Shown here: positions 18,496-28,365 of the stretch, piece by piece | Numbering within the stretch: the stretch's first letter is position 1 | Layout of the letters: the number at the start of each line of letters is the position of its first letter | Origin: Erwinia aphidicola | GTDB lineage: Bacteria > Pseudomonadota > Gammaproteobacteria > Enterobacterales > Enterobacteriaceae | Direction of reading: 5' to 3' | Length of the DNA stretch: 64,000 nucleotides | NCBI RefSeq assembly: GCF_024169515.1 | Contig: NZ_JAMKCQ010000001.1 | Location: forward strand, 2,046,001-2,110,000 | Translations under genes and position numbers: made by a program | The notes under the pieces: generated by a model | Told to the model about the DNA's origin: nothing | Database searches by the model: none | Seen by the model: only the letters and a program-made list of their open reading frames with translations

Positions 18496-19848
18496 TTACT
18501 CGAATAAATTTCGGTGCAGCGTCTGAACCACCTTCTCGGCATCGTTGCCCGGTACCAGGAAGCAGAGGTTATAGCTGCTGGCGCCATAGCAGATCATGCG
18601 CAGATTGAACGGATCGAGCACGCCAAACACCTCTTTACCCACGCCACACGCCTGCGACAGCTTGTTGCCGATAATCGCGATCAGCGCCAGGTTCTCTTCA
18701 ACCTCAACGCGGCAAAGTGAGGAAAGCTCGGTGAGCAGCGCCTGTGAAAGCAGGCTGTCGCCGGTAGAGGTCGAGCCGGTGGTGTCCAGCGTCAGCGCCA
18801 CGCTCACTTCGGAGGTGGTGATCAGGTCGACAGAAATCTGATGGCGCGCCAGGATGCTGAACAGTTCAGCCAGGAAGCCGTGCGTGTGCAGCATGCTCAG
18901 GCTGTGCAGCGTCAACAGTGTCTGCTTGCGGCGCAGAGCCAGCGCGCGGAACAGCGGCGGGTTCTCGGTTTTGTTGCAGACGATAGTGCCGCCCGCAGCC
19001 GGGTCCTTACTGGAGCCGACAAACACCGGAATATCACGGCGTACCGCAGGCAGCAGGGTCGCCGGGTGCAGCACCTTGGCACCGAAGGTCGCCATTTCGG
19101 CGGCTTCTTCGAAGGTAATCACATCAATGCGCTTCGCCGCCGGCACCACGCGGGGATCGGTGGTGTAGATACCCGGCACATCGGTCCAGATATCAATGCG
19201 CGCAGCATTCAGCGCTTCGCCCAACAGCGCAGCGGTATAATCGCTGCCGCCGCGGCCCAACGTGGTGGTGCGGCCCTTCGCTTCGCTGCCAATAAAGCCC
19301 TGAGTTACAATCAGCGCTTCCGCAATGCGCGGCTGCAGCTGCACGCTAGCCAGCTCGGCGAGCGTTGTCACCTCCGGCGCGGCGCGACCAAAGTGGTCGT
19401 CGGTGCGCATCACTTTGCGCACGTCGAACCACTCTGCGGCTGCTTCGCGCTGGCGCAGGATCTCAACAAACAGCAGGGTGGACATCAGCTCACCGTGGCT
19501 GACCAGTTCATCGGTCAGTGCGGTCGAATTGGCCAGTGCCGCCGCTTCGGACAGCATGGTGATGTTATCCAGCATGCGGTCGATCTCTTCGCGGATCACC
19601 GCTGGCTGGTTAAGCGAATCGATAATGGCGTACTGAATGCGGCGGATCTCATCCAGCAGGTAAGCGCGCTGCTCCTGCGGCTGGCCTTCAGCCAGAGAGA
19701 CCAACAGATTAGTGACACCCGCAGACGCGGAAAGGACCACCAGACGAACGTCGGGGTTAGACAGCACGACATCGGCGCTGCGGTTCATAGCGTGGAAGTC
19801 GGCTACGCTGGTGCCGCCAAATTTCGCTACGATCAGGTTTTGAGACAT
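18496..19848 (-). CDS. lysC: Lysine-sensitive aspartokinase III
   Basis: LysC phosphorylates aspartate to aspartyl phosphate, the first step of lysine, threonine, methionine and diaminopimelate synthesis; in E. coli this isozyme is feedback-inhibited by lysine. The protein has 450 residues (E. coli 449). The amino-acid kinase domain begins VAKFGGTSVADF and contains GRTTTLGRGGSDYTAA. Two C-terminal ACT domains follow (HGFLAELFSILARHQISVDLI onward). The ATG at 19848 gives the family N-terminus; the frame stays open 16 codons further. A lysine riboswitch precedes it and a terminator follows. Confidence 0.97.
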   Translation of the reverse strand: MSQNLIVAKFGGTSVADFHAMNRSADVVLSNPDVRLVVLSASAGVTNLLVSLAEGQPQEQRAYLLDEIRRIQYAIIDSLNQPAVIREEIDRMLDNITMLSEAAALANSTALTDELVSHGELMSTLLFVEILRQREAAAEWFDVRKVMRTDDHFGRAAPEVTTLAELASVQLQPRIAEALIVTQGFIGSEAKGRTTTLGRGGSDYTAALLGEALNAARIDIWTDVPGIYTTDPRVVPAAKRIDVITFEEAAEMATFGAKVLHPATLLPAVRRDIPVFVGSSKDPAAGGTIVCNKTENPPLFRALALRRKQTLLTLHSLSMLHTHGFLAELFSILARHQISVDLITTSEVSVALTLDTTGSTSTGDSLLSQALLTELSSLCRVEVEENLALIAIIGNKLSQACGVGKEVFGVLDPFNLRMICYGASSYNLCFLVPGNDAEKVVQTLHRNLFE

Positions 19849-19861
19849 TACGATGACTACC

Positions 19862-20130
19862 TTCGTGTCAGGATTTATTCCATCAGCTTGGCACAAGGGA
19901 AGGGCAGATGAGGGGAAGCCGAAGCATAAAGCGACGATTTACCCAGAAGCGCCCCACCTCGCCGCCCGACTACCGGACGTTGCTGGTGACAACCCAGAGG
20001 ATTCAGCCCCTGTGGTCGATACGCCCCACTCCGCGTGGTTGGTACCTCGGCGTCGCTTCCCCCTGATGTGTCTTCACCGGATACGGCTCCTCCAACACAC
20101 TACCTGGGCGACGCGCCTCTTCTGGCTTAC
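19862..20130 (-). ncRNA. Lysine riboswitch (L box) in the lysC leader
   Basis: Read on the minus strand, the leader reproduces the conserved blocks of the E. coli lysC L box in order: CCAGAAGAGGCGCGT, TTGGAGGAGCC, AGGGGGAAGC, CGCCGAGG, GGGGCTGAATCC, TGGGTTGTCACCAG, then the closing CGCTTCTGGGT. The aptamer spans about 19941-20127. The segment 19862-19940, with CCCTTCCCTTGTGCCAAG and CCTGACACGAAGG, is the expression platform before the lysC ribosome-binding site. Lysine binding is expected to shut off lysC. Ends are estimated. Confidence 0.93.
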
Positions 20131-20156
20131 GCACGTGGTGCATAAGTTGCGGACTA

Positions 20157-20185
20157 GAAATATCGGGTTATGCCTCCCCTGTCAA
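20157..20185 (-). promoter_or_regulatory. Probable lysC promoter
   Basis: On the minus strand a perfect -35 TTGACA (20180-20185) is followed after 17 bp by TATTTC (20157-20162). This places transcription start about 20 bases upstream of the riboswitch. The -10 box is poor. Confidence 0.55.
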
Positions 20186-20310
20186 CGCTTGTCGGCTGAG
20201 GATTATTCATTTTTGTTATGACCGCGCTGGTATCACTCGTGCTTATCACTTTTGTCAGCTAAATCACCGTTTAGACCATAAGCGTCAATTCTTATAAGCA
20301 CGCCCCAGGC

Positions 20311-20348
20311 TATAATTTTTTTCCTTAACAGGGTATGAATAGTCATAC
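20311..20348 (+). promoter_or_regulatory. Candidate pgi promoter -10 and adjacent 16-bp inverted repeat
   Basis: A perfect TATAAT is at 20311-20316; the matching -35 (ATTCTT region) is weak. Starting 17 bases further on, GTATGA and TCATAC at 20333-20348 form a perfect inverted repeat around ATAG, where an operator or a 5' stem in the transcript would lie. The 5' untranslated region would be about 180 bases. Function unknown. Confidence 0.4.
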
Positions 20349-20506
20349 TGAAACCCCTGGTGGGCACGATCCTCACCCGCCGAGTGCAAAATCGCGATGG
20401 GATGATTGCTGATACCTGTTGCAGGAAAAGGAAAGAGCCTGCTCCTTAACGGGTAACATGTCGTCCGATCTGAATGACGGTTCTTAAATAAAAAGAGTGT
20501 GTTGCT

Positions 20507-22150
20507 ATGAAAAATATCAATCCGACACAAACCGCTGCCTGGCAGGCACTGCAGCAGCATTTTGAACAGATGAAAGATGTGCAAATTGCCGACCTGTTCG
20601 CGCAAGATGCCGACCGGTTTGCTAAATTCTCCGCCACTTTTGACGACCAGATGCTGGTGGATTTTTCCAAAAACCGCATCACCCAGGAAACCCTCGACAA
20701 GCTGCAAGCGTTGGCGAAAGAGACCGACCTGCAGGGCGCGATCAAGTCGATGTTCTCCGGCGAGAAGATCAACCGCACTGAAGATCGTGCCGTGCTGCAC
20801 GTGGCGCTGCGCAACCGCAGCAACACCCCGATCATGGTTGATGGCAAAGATGTGATGCCGGAAGTCAACGCGGTGCTGGAAAAGATGAAAGGCTTCTCCG
20901 AGCGCATTATCAGCGGCGACTGGAAAGGCTACACCGGCAAAGCCATCACTGACGTGGTGAACATTGGTATCGGCGGCTCCGACCTCGGTCCGTTTATGGT
21001 CACCGAAGCACTGCGCCCATATAAGAACCACCTGAATATGCACTTCGTTTCCAACGTCGACGGCACCCATATTGCCGAAACGCTGAAAACGCTGAACCCG
21101 GAAACCACGCTGTTCCTCGTGGCCTCGAAAACCTTCACCACTCAGGAGACCATGACCAACGCCCACAGCGCGCGTGACTGGTTCCTGACCTCCGGTGAAC
21201 AGGAAGACGTGGCGAAGCACTTTGCCGCGCTGTCGACCAATGCTAAAGCGGTCAGCGAGTTCGGGATTGATACTGACAACATGTTCGAATTCTGGGACTG
21301 GGTCGGCGGCCGCTACTCACTGTGGTCGGCGATTGGCCTGTCGATCATCCTGTCTATCGGTTTCAGCAACTTTGAGAAGCTGCTGAGCGGCGCGCACGCG
21401 ATGGACCGCCACTTTGCCGACACGCCGGAAGAGAAAAACCTGCCGGTGCTGCTGGCGCTGATCGGCATCTGGTACAACAACTTCTTTGGTGCTGAAACCG
21501 AAGCGATCCTGCCGTACGACCAGTATATGCACCGCTTTGCCGCCTATTTCCAGCAGGGCAACATGGAGTCCAACGGTAAGTACGTTGACCGTAACGGCAC
21601 GCCGGTAACTTACGAAACGGGTCCGATTATCTGGGGCGAGCCGGGCACTAACGGCCAGCATGCGTTCTACCAGCTGATCCACCAGGGCACTAAGCTTATC
21701 CCTTGCGACTTTATTGCTCCGGCGAACACCCACAACAAGCTGGGCGATCATCACAGCAAGCTGCTGTCGAACTTCTTTGCCCAGACCGAAGCGCTGGCGT
21801 TTGGTAAAGCGCGTGACGTGGTAGAGAAAGAGTTTGCCGATGCCGGAAAAGATGCGCAGTCCGTCGAGCACGTGGTGCCGTTCAAAGTGTTTGAAGGTAA
21901 CCGCCCGACCAACTCCATCCTGCTGCGTGATATCACGCCGTTCAGCCTCGGCGCGCTGATTGCGCTGTATGAGCATAAGATCTTCACTCAGGGCGCCATC
22001 CTCAACATCTTTACCTTCGATCAGTGGGGCGTTGAGCTGGGCAAACAGCTGGCTAACCGCATCCTGCCGGAACTCTCCGGCGCGGATAACGTCACCAGCC
22101 ACGACAGCTCTACCAATGGCCTGATTAACCGCTATAAATCCTGGCGTTAA
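20507..22150 (+). CDS. pgi: Glucose-6-phosphate isomerase
   Basis: Pgi interconverts glucose 6-phosphate and fructose 6-phosphate in glycolysis and gluconeogenesis. The 547 residues match the E. coli protein (549) almost throughout. Recognisable are the substrate-binding [13 protein letters not shown], the signature [15 protein letters not shown], the catalytic-glutamate region [14 protein letters not shown], and the C-terminal [14 protein letters not shown]. The ATG at 20507 opens directly on the conserved N-terminus [15 protein letters not shown]. It is followed by REP-like repeats and a rho-independent terminator. Confidence 0.98.
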   Translation: MKNINPTQTAAWQALQQHFEQMKDVQIADLFAQDADRFAKFSATFDDQMLVDFSKNRITQETLDKLQALAKETDLQGAIKSMFSGEKINRTEDRAVLHVALRNRSNTPIMVDGKDVMPEVNAVLEKMKGFSERIISGDWKGYTGKAITDVVNIGIGGSDLGPFMVTEALRPYKNHLNMHFVSNVDGTHIAETLKTLNPETTLFLVASKTFTTQETMTNAHSARDWFLTSGEQEDVAKHFAALSTNAKAVSEFGIDTDNMFEFWDWVGGRYSLWSAIGLSIILSIGFSNFEKLLSGAHAMDRHFADTPEEKNLPVLLALIGIWYNNFFGAETEAILPYDQYMHRFAAYFQQGNMESNGKYVDRNGTPVTYETGPIIWGEPGTNGQHAFYQLIHQGTKLIPCDFIAPANTHNKLGDHHSKLLSNFFAQTEALAFGKARDVVEKEFADAGKDAQSVEHVVPFKVFEGNRPTNSILLRDITPFSLGALIALYEHKIFTQGAILNIFTFDQWGVELGKQLANRILPELSGADNVTSHDSSTNGLINRYKSWR

Positions 22151-22160
22151 TTCTCGGCCT

Positions 22161-22273
22161 GGGTCAGGCGTGCCTGACCCCTACCAATCCGCATCCCCGT
22201 GAACGTAGGGGTCGACCATTTTTTCCGGTCGACCCGTGTTACGGGCTGACCGAAACAGAAGGTCAGCCCCTAC
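22161..22273. repeat. REP-like cluster after pgi (one GCATGC-type, two variable-arm hairpins)
   Basis: Three palindromic elements. 22161-22184 is GGGTCAGGCGTGCCTGACCC ending CTAC. 22205-22235 is GTAGGGGTCGACC, a T-rich loop, then GGTCGACCC. 22243-22273 is GGGCTGACC, a purine loop, then GGTCAGCCCCTAC. The last two form an inverted pair with GTAG heads pointing outward, a BIME-like layout. Their arm sequences differ but remain self-complementary. Confidence 0.85.
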
Positions 22274-22322
22274 AAAACCAGGGCGCTGTGATCCGTGCAG
22301 ATGATCAATACCCCGCAAGCCG

Positions 22323-22350
22323 AACCCCCATTTACTGGGGGTTTTTTATT
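22323..22350 (+). terminator. Rho-independent terminator downstream of pgi
   Basis: AACCCCCA and TGGGGGTT form an 8-bp stem with a TTTAC loop, followed by a T run. It lies about 170 bases after pgi, beyond the REP-like cluster. Confidence 0.85.
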
Positions 22351-22464
22351 TTCTGGTATTCCCTGGCACTGGTTGACAGCCGGGCAGCCCGCTGTCAGCG
22401 ATAATCCCACCGTCATCTCGCCGTAAAACCCCCCCAAAGATGAGTAAAGTTTGCGTTTTTGAGA

Positions 22465-22478
22465 TGGGCATATTCCTA
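22465..22478 (+). promoter_or_regulatory. Candidate RcsAB box upstream of yjbEFGH
   Basis: TGGGCATATTCCTA matches the RcsAB consensus TAAGAATATTCCTA at 11 of 14 positions, including the whole right half. The E. coli yjbEFGH operon is known to be activated by the Rcs phosphorelay, which supports the call. The box is about 405 bases before yjbE. The rest of the 22351-22882 gap is AT-rich and holds no gene I can support. Confidence 0.5.
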
Positions 22479-22882
22479 AAATTGCGCAAAATCGCCCGAT
22501 TTTGCGGCAGAAAATTCTGAATCTGGCCGCTGTTTGCAGGGGCTAAACTCGGTCATTCTCTGTGATTATCTTCATGTTTTTAAATGGATTATTACAAAAA
22601 TAATGCCATTTGCTACCGTCATGTCATTAATATTTCATCTGGCTGGAATTTTTAGCCTATGGCGCCAGATTTAAATTAAATATTGGTATTAATCTCCGTT
22701 TAAGGCACTTATGTAGATAAATATCTGCCTTAACCGCAACTTTTTCGCCATTTACCAGTGTTTTACACCATCTCTTTCCGCGCCGGATGGCCCGCTGCTT
22801 TCTGATAATTTATTCCCCATACTGGTGTCGCCAGGTGCCATCCAGGCCCTGGTATCCATTCATTTAATGAAGGGAAAGTGTG

Positions 22883-23149
22883 ATGAAAAAAGTCTTATGG
22901 GCTACTGCAGCCATAGTGTACTTAGCGAGTGCTTCGGGCGCGTTTGCCGCAGAAGCAGCTGGCGCATCAGCGACAGAGACCGGTGCAGCTGCCGGTGCTG
23001 AAGCCGGTGCGATGTCGGCCGGTGTAACCACTGCCGTTGGTATTGGTGCTGCTGGCGCTCTGGCCGGTATTGCGCTGGCCGCGAGCAGCGGTGGTAATGG
23101 TTCCAATACCGGAACCACGACCACCACGACCACCAGCACCACCCGCTAA
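22883..23149 (+). CDS. yjbE: YjbE, small secreted exopolysaccharide-operon protein
   Basis: This 88-residue protein has a signal peptide (MKKVLWATAAIVYLASASGAFA), a glycine/alanine-rich middle and a threonine-rich tail (GNGSNTGTTTTTTTSTTR). Signal, low-complexity body and T-rich tail all match E. coli YjbE (80 residues). The ATG at 22883 is preferred over the adjacent GTG because it gives a standard signal peptide start and lies downstream of AAGGGAAAG. It is first in the yjbEFGH operon, which influences extracellular polysaccharide production in E. coli. Molecular function is unknown. Confidence 0.85.
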   Translation: MKKVLWATAAIVYLASASGAFAAEAAGASATETGAAAGAEAGAMSAGVTTAVGIGAAGALAGIALAASSGGNGSNTGTTTTTTTSTTR

Positions 23150-23227
23150 GTACAAAAAATTAATCATAACCACACGCTTGTGTGGTTATTTTCAGCCTTG
23201 TTCTACTTTGCTCAGGGACACACACAG

Positions 23228-23872
23228 GTGCGAAACCTTCCACTGCTGATCCTCTGCCTGCTGCTTCAGGCCTGTACTCAAACGCAAAAAGGATTGGGTG
23301 AAACCGTCAAGCTGGCATTTCTCGGCGCTGACGACATCCAGATGACTAACCAACAAATCGACAGTTTGCCCTACGCCAGCATGTATTTGCGCGTCAATGA
23401 CGGCCAGCAAATCTTCGTGGTGCTCGGCTTCAACGAGAACGGCCAGCAGAAGTGGATCACCCGCGATCGGGCGATGCTGGTGACCCAGCATGGTCGTCTG
23501 GTGAAAACGCTGGGCATGGCCGATAACCTCAATGAAGTCAGCAGCCTGGAGAACGACCCGCTGCGCGATGCCCTGCATCTCAGCGTCGGGGCCAGCTGGA
23601 CGCGGGCCATGAGCTGGACGGAAAACGGCCAGCCGCGCGCCGCAACCGCAACGTCCCACTTTACCCGCCTGAAGGATGAGGTGCTGCAGCTGGCCGGTGA
23701 GCCGGTGGCGTGCCGCGTGTGGCAGGAAGAGGTCAGCGCCGACGACGGCCAGTCCTGGCGCAATACGTTCTGGATTGATACCACCAGCGGGCAGGTTCGT
23801 CAGGCCCGGCAGATGCTGGGTGCGGACACTATCCCGGTTGAATTCACTATCCTGAAGCCTGCGAAATCATGA
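23228..23872 (+). CDS. yjbF: YjbF, GfcB-family outer membrane lipoprotein
   Basis: A 214-residue lipoprotein with lipobox LLQAC at residues 12-16 and Thr at +2, which predicts outer membrane sorting. The body matches the YjbF/GfcB family (VKLAFLGADDIQMTNQQIDSLPYASMY, VTQHGRLVKTLG, ASWTRAMSWTENG). I chose the GTG at 23228 because it puts the lipobox at a normal distance; the frame is open 16 codons further upstream with an unlikely N-terminus. It overlaps yjbG by 4 bases (ATGA). Part of a polysaccharide export or modification operon. Confidence 0.9.
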   Translation: MRNLPLLILCLLLQACTQTQKGLGETVKLAFLGADDIQMTNQQIDSLPYASMYLRVNDGQQIFVVLGFNENGQQKWITRDRAMLVTQHGRLVKTLGMADNLNEVSSLENDPLRDALHLSVGASWTRAMSWTENGQPRAATATSHFTRLKDEVLQLAGEPVACRVWQEEVSADDGQSWRNTFWIDTTSGQVRQARQMLGADTIPVEFTILKPAKS

Positions 23873-24627
23873 AAAAAACTATAACAACTCTTCTCGCAGG
23901 GATAGTGGCATCGCTGTCGCTGCAGGCTGTGGCGGATAGCCAGGTCACGGTATTTTATCCCGGGCAAGCGGTACCGGTGGCGATCGTCCACGCCGAAAAT
24001 CTCGCGCAGCTGGTCACCAGCCCGGTACTCCAGCAGAAAACCTGGTGGCCCGGCACGGTGATAAGCGAAAAGCTGGCCACGGCGGTGGCAGTACAGCAGC
24101 AACAGCAGCTGCTGTCGCGCCTGCAGGCGTGGCGTGATGAACTGAAACGTGACGATAACGGCGAACAGGCGGCCATCGTGGATAATCTGCGTCAGCAGAT
24201 TGCGGCGCTAAAAGTGACAGGACGGCAGAGAGTCAATCTGGACCCGGACTGGGTGCGCTTACGGCCAGAGGCCAACCGCACGCTGCAGGGCGAGTACAGC
24301 GTCTATACCCTGGAAAAACCCACGTCGGTGACGCTGGCCGGGGTGGTGGAGAAGGCGGGCAATACGCCATGGGCGGCCGGGCGATCCGTGGTGGATTACC
24401 TCGATGCCCACCCGCGCATGAGCGGCGGCGAGCGCAACACCGCGCAGGTGATCTCCCCGGCGGGTGACGTGACCGAGGTGCCCGTGGCTTACTGGAATCG
24501 ACGTCACTACGAGCCGCAGCCGGGCAGCATCATCTTTGTTGGCTTCTCCTCCTGGACGCTGCCGAGCGCCTATGCCGATCTCAACCAGCAGATCGTTTCT
24601 GTTCTGACGCACCGGATCCCTGACTGA
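23869..24627 (+). CDS. yjbG: YjbG, GfcC-family periplasmic polysaccharide protein
   Basis: A 252-residue exported protein with signal peptide [22 protein letters not shown]. The C-terminal half has features of GfcC/YjbG ([20 protein letters not shown], then [20 protein letters not shown]), resembling the SLBB/ubiquitin-like domains of polysaccharide-export proteins. Start overlaps yjbF and the stop shares a base with the yjbH ATG, so translation of yjbFGH is probably coupled. Likely acts in the periplasm with YjbF and YjbH on exopolysaccharide secretion; this is family knowledge. Confidence 0.9.
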   Translation: MKKTITTLLAGIVASLSLQAVADSQVTVFYPGQAVPVAIVHAENLAQLVTSPVLQQKTWWPGTVISEKLATAVAVQQQQQLLSRLQAWRDELKRDDNGEQAAIVDNLRQQIAALKVTGRQRVNLDPDWVRLRPEANRTLQGEYSVYTLEKPTSVTLAGVVEKAGNTPWAAGRSVVDYLDAHPRMSGGERNTAQVISPAGDVTEVPVAYWNRRHYEPQPGSIIFVGFSSWTLPSAYADLNQQIVSVLTHRIPD

Positions 24628-26720
24628 TGAAAAAACGTTATCTTCTCAGCCTGCTGTCACTTTCCGTCGCCTGTGCCTGCCAGGCTCAGGCGGCGACTTA
24701 TTCCGATCCGATCGGCCCCTCCCAGTCCGACTTCGGCGGCGTGGGCCTGATGCAGGTACCGACCGCGCGTATGGCAAAAGAGGGCGAGTTCAGCCTTAAC
24801 TATCGCTACAACGACCAGTACCATTTCTACTCCTCCTCGGTGCAGCTGTTCCCGTGGCTGGAAGCCACCATCCGCTACACCGACGTAAAAACCCGCGAGT
24901 ACAGCGCGGTGTCGAGCTTCTCGGGGGATCAGACCTATAAAGATAAAGCGTTCGACCTCAAGCTGCGGCTGTGGGAAGAGGGCTTCTGGCTGCCGGAAGT
25001 CTCGGTGGGCTCGCGCGATCTCGGCGGCACCGGGCTGTTCGACAGTGAATACCTGGTGGCGACCAAAGCCTGGGGACCGTTTGATTTCACCCTTGGCCTC
25101 GGCTGGGGCTACATCGGTAACAGCGGCACCATCAAGAACCCGTTCTGCTCCGCCAGTGAAAAGTACTGCTACCGCACCGAAGGTAACGGCACCGCCGGTT
25201 CGGTCAGCGGCAGCGATATGTTCAAAGGCCCGACGGCGCTGTTCGGCGGCATCGAATACCAGACCCCGTGGCAGCCGCTGCGCCTGAAAATGGAGTACGA
25301 AGGCAACGACTACCAGGATGATTTTGCCGGTCGTCTGGAGCAGAAGAGCAAGTTCAACGTCGGGGCAATTTACCGCCTTACCGACTGGGCAGACGTCAAC
25401 GTCAGCTATGAGCGTGGCAACACCTTTATGGCAGGCTTCACCCTGCGCACCAACTTCAACGATCTGCATCAGAACCAGCGTGATATGCCGAAGCCGGAAT
25501 ACAACCCGCAGCCGCAGGATCGCTTCCTCGAGCCGACGGTGACCGCCAGCCAGCTGACCGACCTGAAGTACAATGCCGGGCTGAACGCGCCGAATATTCA
25601 GGTGGATGGCAGCACCATGACCGTCACCGGCGAGCAGTATAAGTATCGCGATACTCAGCGCGGCGTCGATCGCGCCAACGTGATCCTCGCCAATCATCTG
25701 CCGTCAGGCATTGAGACGCTGCGCGTCACCCAGACGCGCAGCAACATGCCGCAGGTTACTACCGAAACCAACGTCGGCAGCCTGCAACGGCAGCTGGCAG
25801 GCTATCCGCTCGGGCGTGAAGAGACGCTACAGCAGCAGCGGGTAAATCCGGTCAGGCTGGGCCATACCGAGCAGGGCTTCCGCATTGATGGCGACCGCCT
25901 GAACTACAGCCTGTCGCCGGTGCTTAACCAGTCGGTAGGCGGCCCGGAAAGTTTCTACCTCTACCAGGTGGGGGTGATGGCCAATGCCAGCTTCTGGCTG
26001 ACCGACCACCTGCTGCTGGACGGCAGCCTGTTCGGCAACCTGGCCAACAACTACGACAAGTTTAACTACAACGGCGCCCCGTCCGACTCCTCGCTGCCGC
26101 GCGTGCGTACCCACATTCGCGACTACGTGGAAAACAACGTCTATGTGAATAACCTGCAGGCCAACTACATGCGCGAGCTGGGCAACGGTTTCTACGGTCA
26201 GCTGTACGGCGGCTATCTGGAGACCATGTACGGCGGCGTGGGTGGGGAAGTGCTGTATCGTCCGCTGGATGCCAGCTGGGCGGTGGGCGTCGATGCCAAT
26301 TACGTCAAGCAGCGTGACTGGGACAATATGATGCAGTTCACCGACTATACGGCGAAGGTGGGCAACATTACCGGTTACTGGCAGCCGTGGTTTATGCGTA
26401 ACGTGCTGGTGAAAGCCAGCGTCGGGCAGTACCTGGCGGAAGATAAAGGCGTGACGGTCGACGTGTCGAAGCGCTTCGACAGCGGCATTATCGTTGGCGC
26501 TTACGCCACCAAAACCAACGTCTCGGCGGAGGAGTACGGCGAGGGTGACTTCACCAAAGGCTTCTATATTTCGGTGCCGATGGATGTGTTCAGCGTGTCG
26601 CCAACCCGTGGCCGTGCGCAGGTTAACTGGACGCCGCTGACGCGCGATGGCGGTCAGATGCTGGGCCGTAAGTACCAGCTGTACGATATGACCACCGACC
26701 GCGACGCCAACTACCGTTAA
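24627..26720 (+). CDS. yjbH: YjbH/GfcD-family outer membrane beta-barrel protein
   Basis: A 697-residue protein (E. coli YjbH 698) with a signal peptide ending ACQAQA near residue 22. The first stretch [25 protein letters not shown] is the family hallmark. The rest is rich in alternating aromatic/polar strands typical of outer membrane barrels (for example [16 protein letters not shown]). It is the last and largest gene of yjbEFGH and is thought to form the outer membrane route for a polysaccharide. A REP-like cluster follows its stop. Confidence 0.93.
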   Translation: MKKRYLLSLLSLSVACACQAQAATYSDPIGPSQSDFGGVGLMQVPTARMAKEGEFSLNYRYNDQYHFYSSSVQLFPWLEATIRYTDVKTREYSAVSSFSGDQTYKDKAFDLKLRLWEEGFWLPEVSVGSRDLGGTGLFDSEYLVATKAWGPFDFTLGLGWGYIGNSGTIKNPFCSASEKYCYRTEGNGTAGSVSGSDMFKGPTALFGGIEYQTPWQPLRLKMEYEGNDYQDDFAGRLEQKSKFNVGAIYRLTDWADVNVSYERGNTFMAGFTLRTNFNDLHQNQRDMPKPEYNPQPQDRFLEPTVTASQLTDLKYNAGLNAPNIQVDGSTMTVTGEQYKYRDTQRGVDRANVILANHLPSGIETLRVTQTRSNMPQVTTETNVGSLQRQLAGYPLGREETLQQQRVNPVRLGHTEQGFRIDGDRLNYSLSPVLNQSVGGPESFYLYQVGVMANASFWLTDHLLLDGSLFGNLANNYDKFNYNGAPSDSSLPRVRTHIRDYVENNVYVNNLQANYMRELGNGFYGQLYGGYLETMYGGVGGEVLYRPLDASWAVGVDANYVKQRDWDNMMQFTDYTAKVGNITGYWQPWFMRNVLVKASVGQYLAEDKGVTVDVSKRFDSGIIVGAYATKTNVSAEEYGEGDFTKGFYISVPMDVFSVSPTRGRAQVNWTPLTRDGGQMLGRKYQLYDMTTDRDANYR

Positions 26721-26733
26721 CCACCCCGTTGAT

Positions 26734-26855
26734 GTCGGGGGCGACCTTCTCTTCCGGTCGCCCCGTGCCGACGGTTTGCACCGGCCGTAATGAAGACCTT
26801 CTCTTTCGGTCGCCCCGGTTTGACGGGCTGACCGAAAAGGAGGGTCAGCCCCTAC
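26734..26855. repeat. REP-like variable-arm hairpins between yjbH and psiE
   Basis: A hairpin GGGGGCGACC / GGTCGCCCC with loop TTCTCTTCC at 26734-26765, a degenerate copy keeping only its right arm (about 26795-26816), and an inverted copy GGGCTGACC / GGTCAGCCCCTAC at 26825-26855. Arm sequences differ between copies but pair internally. Confidence 0.8.
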
Positions 26856-26972
26856 GTGTCACACCCTGTAAAATGCCTTTGCCCAATCGAAATGTTGTGA
26901 TCTGCGTCACGCTCAAGCATATTGTATCCGTCGGCATTCCCGACGGATAACAATGACTTTGAGGCACCCGAG

Positions 26973-27389
26973 ATGACTTCCCAAGACCGTAACACGCCTG
27001 CCACCCGGCTGGCATTTGCCCTGCAAATGGTATTAAACACCGGCCTGATCGTGCTGGCCTGTATCCTGATCATCTTCCTCGGCAAAGAGACCATCCACCT
27101 CGGCAATGTGCTGCTCAACACCGGCGAGCAGACCTCGTCGTATCTGCTGATTGAAGGCATCGTTATCTACTTTCTTTACTTCGAGTTTATCGCCCTGATC
27201 ATTAAATACTTCCAGTCGGGCTACCACTTCCCGCTGCGCTACTTTGTTTATATCGGCATCACCGCGATTATCCGCCTGATTATCGTCGACCATAAAAACC
27301 CGTTCGACACCCTGGCCTATTCCATAGCCATCCTGATCTTAGTGGTCACGCTGTGGCTGGCGAACAGCAACCGGCTGAAGCGCGAATAA
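26973..27389 (+). CDS. psiE: Phosphate-starvation-inducible membrane protein PsiE
   Basis: A 138-residue inner membrane protein with four predicted membrane segments. The core [34 protein letters not shown] is a near-exact PsiE block (about residues 67-100). In E. coli psiE is phosphate-starvation inducible and repressed by cAMP-CRP; its function is unknown. The ATG at 26973 gives the family N-terminus and has GAGG upstream; the frame is open 17 codons earlier. Its neighbour is the convergent malEFG operon, as in E. coli. Confidence 0.94.
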   Translation: MTSQDRNTPATRLAFALQMVLNTGLIVLACILIIFLGKETIHLGNVLLNTGEQTSSYLLIEGIVIYFLYFEFIALIIKYFQSGYHFPLRYFVYIGITAIIRLIIVDHKNPFDTLAYSIAILILVVTLWLANSNRLKRE

Positions 27390-27415
27390 AAAAACAGGCG
27401 ATCCGAAGATCGCCT
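27387..27415 (-). terminator. Terminator of malEFG
   Basis: On the minus strand CAGGCGATC pairs with GATCGCCTG around TTCG, followed by a run of seven T. It lies 53 bases past malG and abuts the psiE stop. Confidence 0.88.
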
Positions 27416-27467
27416 GAAGACACAGGGTAACGCTAAGCACTCTCGCAGTGGCAACAACAAAACTGAT

Positions 27468-28358
27468 TTAACCCTTCACGCCGCCCGCCGTCAGGCCGTT
27501 AACCAGCCAGCGCTGGGCGACAATAAACACCAGCGTAATCGGCAGCGCAGACAGCACCGCCGCCGCGGCAAAATCACCCCACAGATAGTTCTGCGGATTC
27601 AGATACTGCTGCATGCCGACCGCCAGCGTGTAGCTGTTAACGTCGCGCAGCAGCAGCGAGGCGACCGGCACTTCGGTGACGGCGGCAATAAACGACAGAA
27701 TAAACACCACCGCCAGAATCGGCACCGACAGCGGCAGCAGGATCAGGCGAAACGCCTGCCACGGCGTGGCACCGTCCAGCGCCGCTGCTTCTTCCAGCGA
27801 GCCATCGATGGTTTCGAAATAGCCCTTAATCGTCCAGACATGCAGCGCGATACCGCCCAGATAGGCGAAGATCAGCCCGGCATGGGTATTCAGCCCGATA
27901 AATGGCAGATACTGGCCAAGGCGGTCAAACAGCGCATACAGCGCCACCAGCGACAGCACCGCCGGGAACATCTGGAAAATCAGCATCCCCTTCAGCAGGC
28001 TGGCTTTGCCGCGAAAGCGCATGCGGGCAAAGGCATAAGCGCAGGTGGTGGAGAGGGCGACAATGCCGACGGCGGTGATCGCCGCGACCTTCACCGAATT
28101 CCACAGCCACAGCAGCACCGGGAACGGCGGCGGCGTCACGCTGCCGTTCTCATGCGTCACCGCAAAGCCGAGCGCCAGCTTCCAGTGATCCCAGGAAATA
28201 TGCTCCGGCAGCAGCGAGCCAATCGCATAGTTGCCGGGGCGCAGCGAAATGGCGATCACCATCAGCAGCGGATACATAATCACCGCGACAAACGCCAGCA
28301 GCAGCAGGTGGGTCAGCAGCAGCCGCAGCTTTTGCGATTTAGGTTGCACGACAGCCAT
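27468..28358 (-). CDS. malG: Maltose ABC transporter permease MalG
   Basis: MalG and MalF form the inner-membrane channel of the maltose/maltodextrin importer. The 296 residues equal the E. coli length. The MalK-contacting EAA loop ([21 protein letters not shown]) begins at residue 190. Six membrane segments are visible, and the C-terminus ends [12 protein letters not shown] as usual. It lies 7 bases after malF in malEFG, followed by a terminator. Confidence 0.97.
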   Translation of the reverse strand: MAVVQPKSQKLRLLLTHLLLLAFVAVIMYPLLMVIAISLRPGNYAIGSLLPEHISWDHWKLALGFAVTHENGSVTPPPFPVLLWLWNSVKVAAITAVGIVALSTTCAYAFARMRFRGKASLLKGMLIFQMFPAVLSLVALYALFDRLGQYLPFIGLNTHAGLIFAYLGGIALHVWTIKGYFETIDGSLEEAAALDGATPWQAFRLILLPLSVPILAVVFILSFIAAVTEVPVASLLLRDVNSYTLAVGMQQYLNPQNYLWGDFAAAAVLSALPITLVFIVAQRWLVNGLTAGGVKG

Positions 28359-28365
28359 ATCTACC

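Noticed and set aside
18841..19911. Plus-strand open frame of 356 codons opposite lysC
   Set aside because: Antisense to a well-conserved gene and running into the riboswitch; no protein-like motifs.
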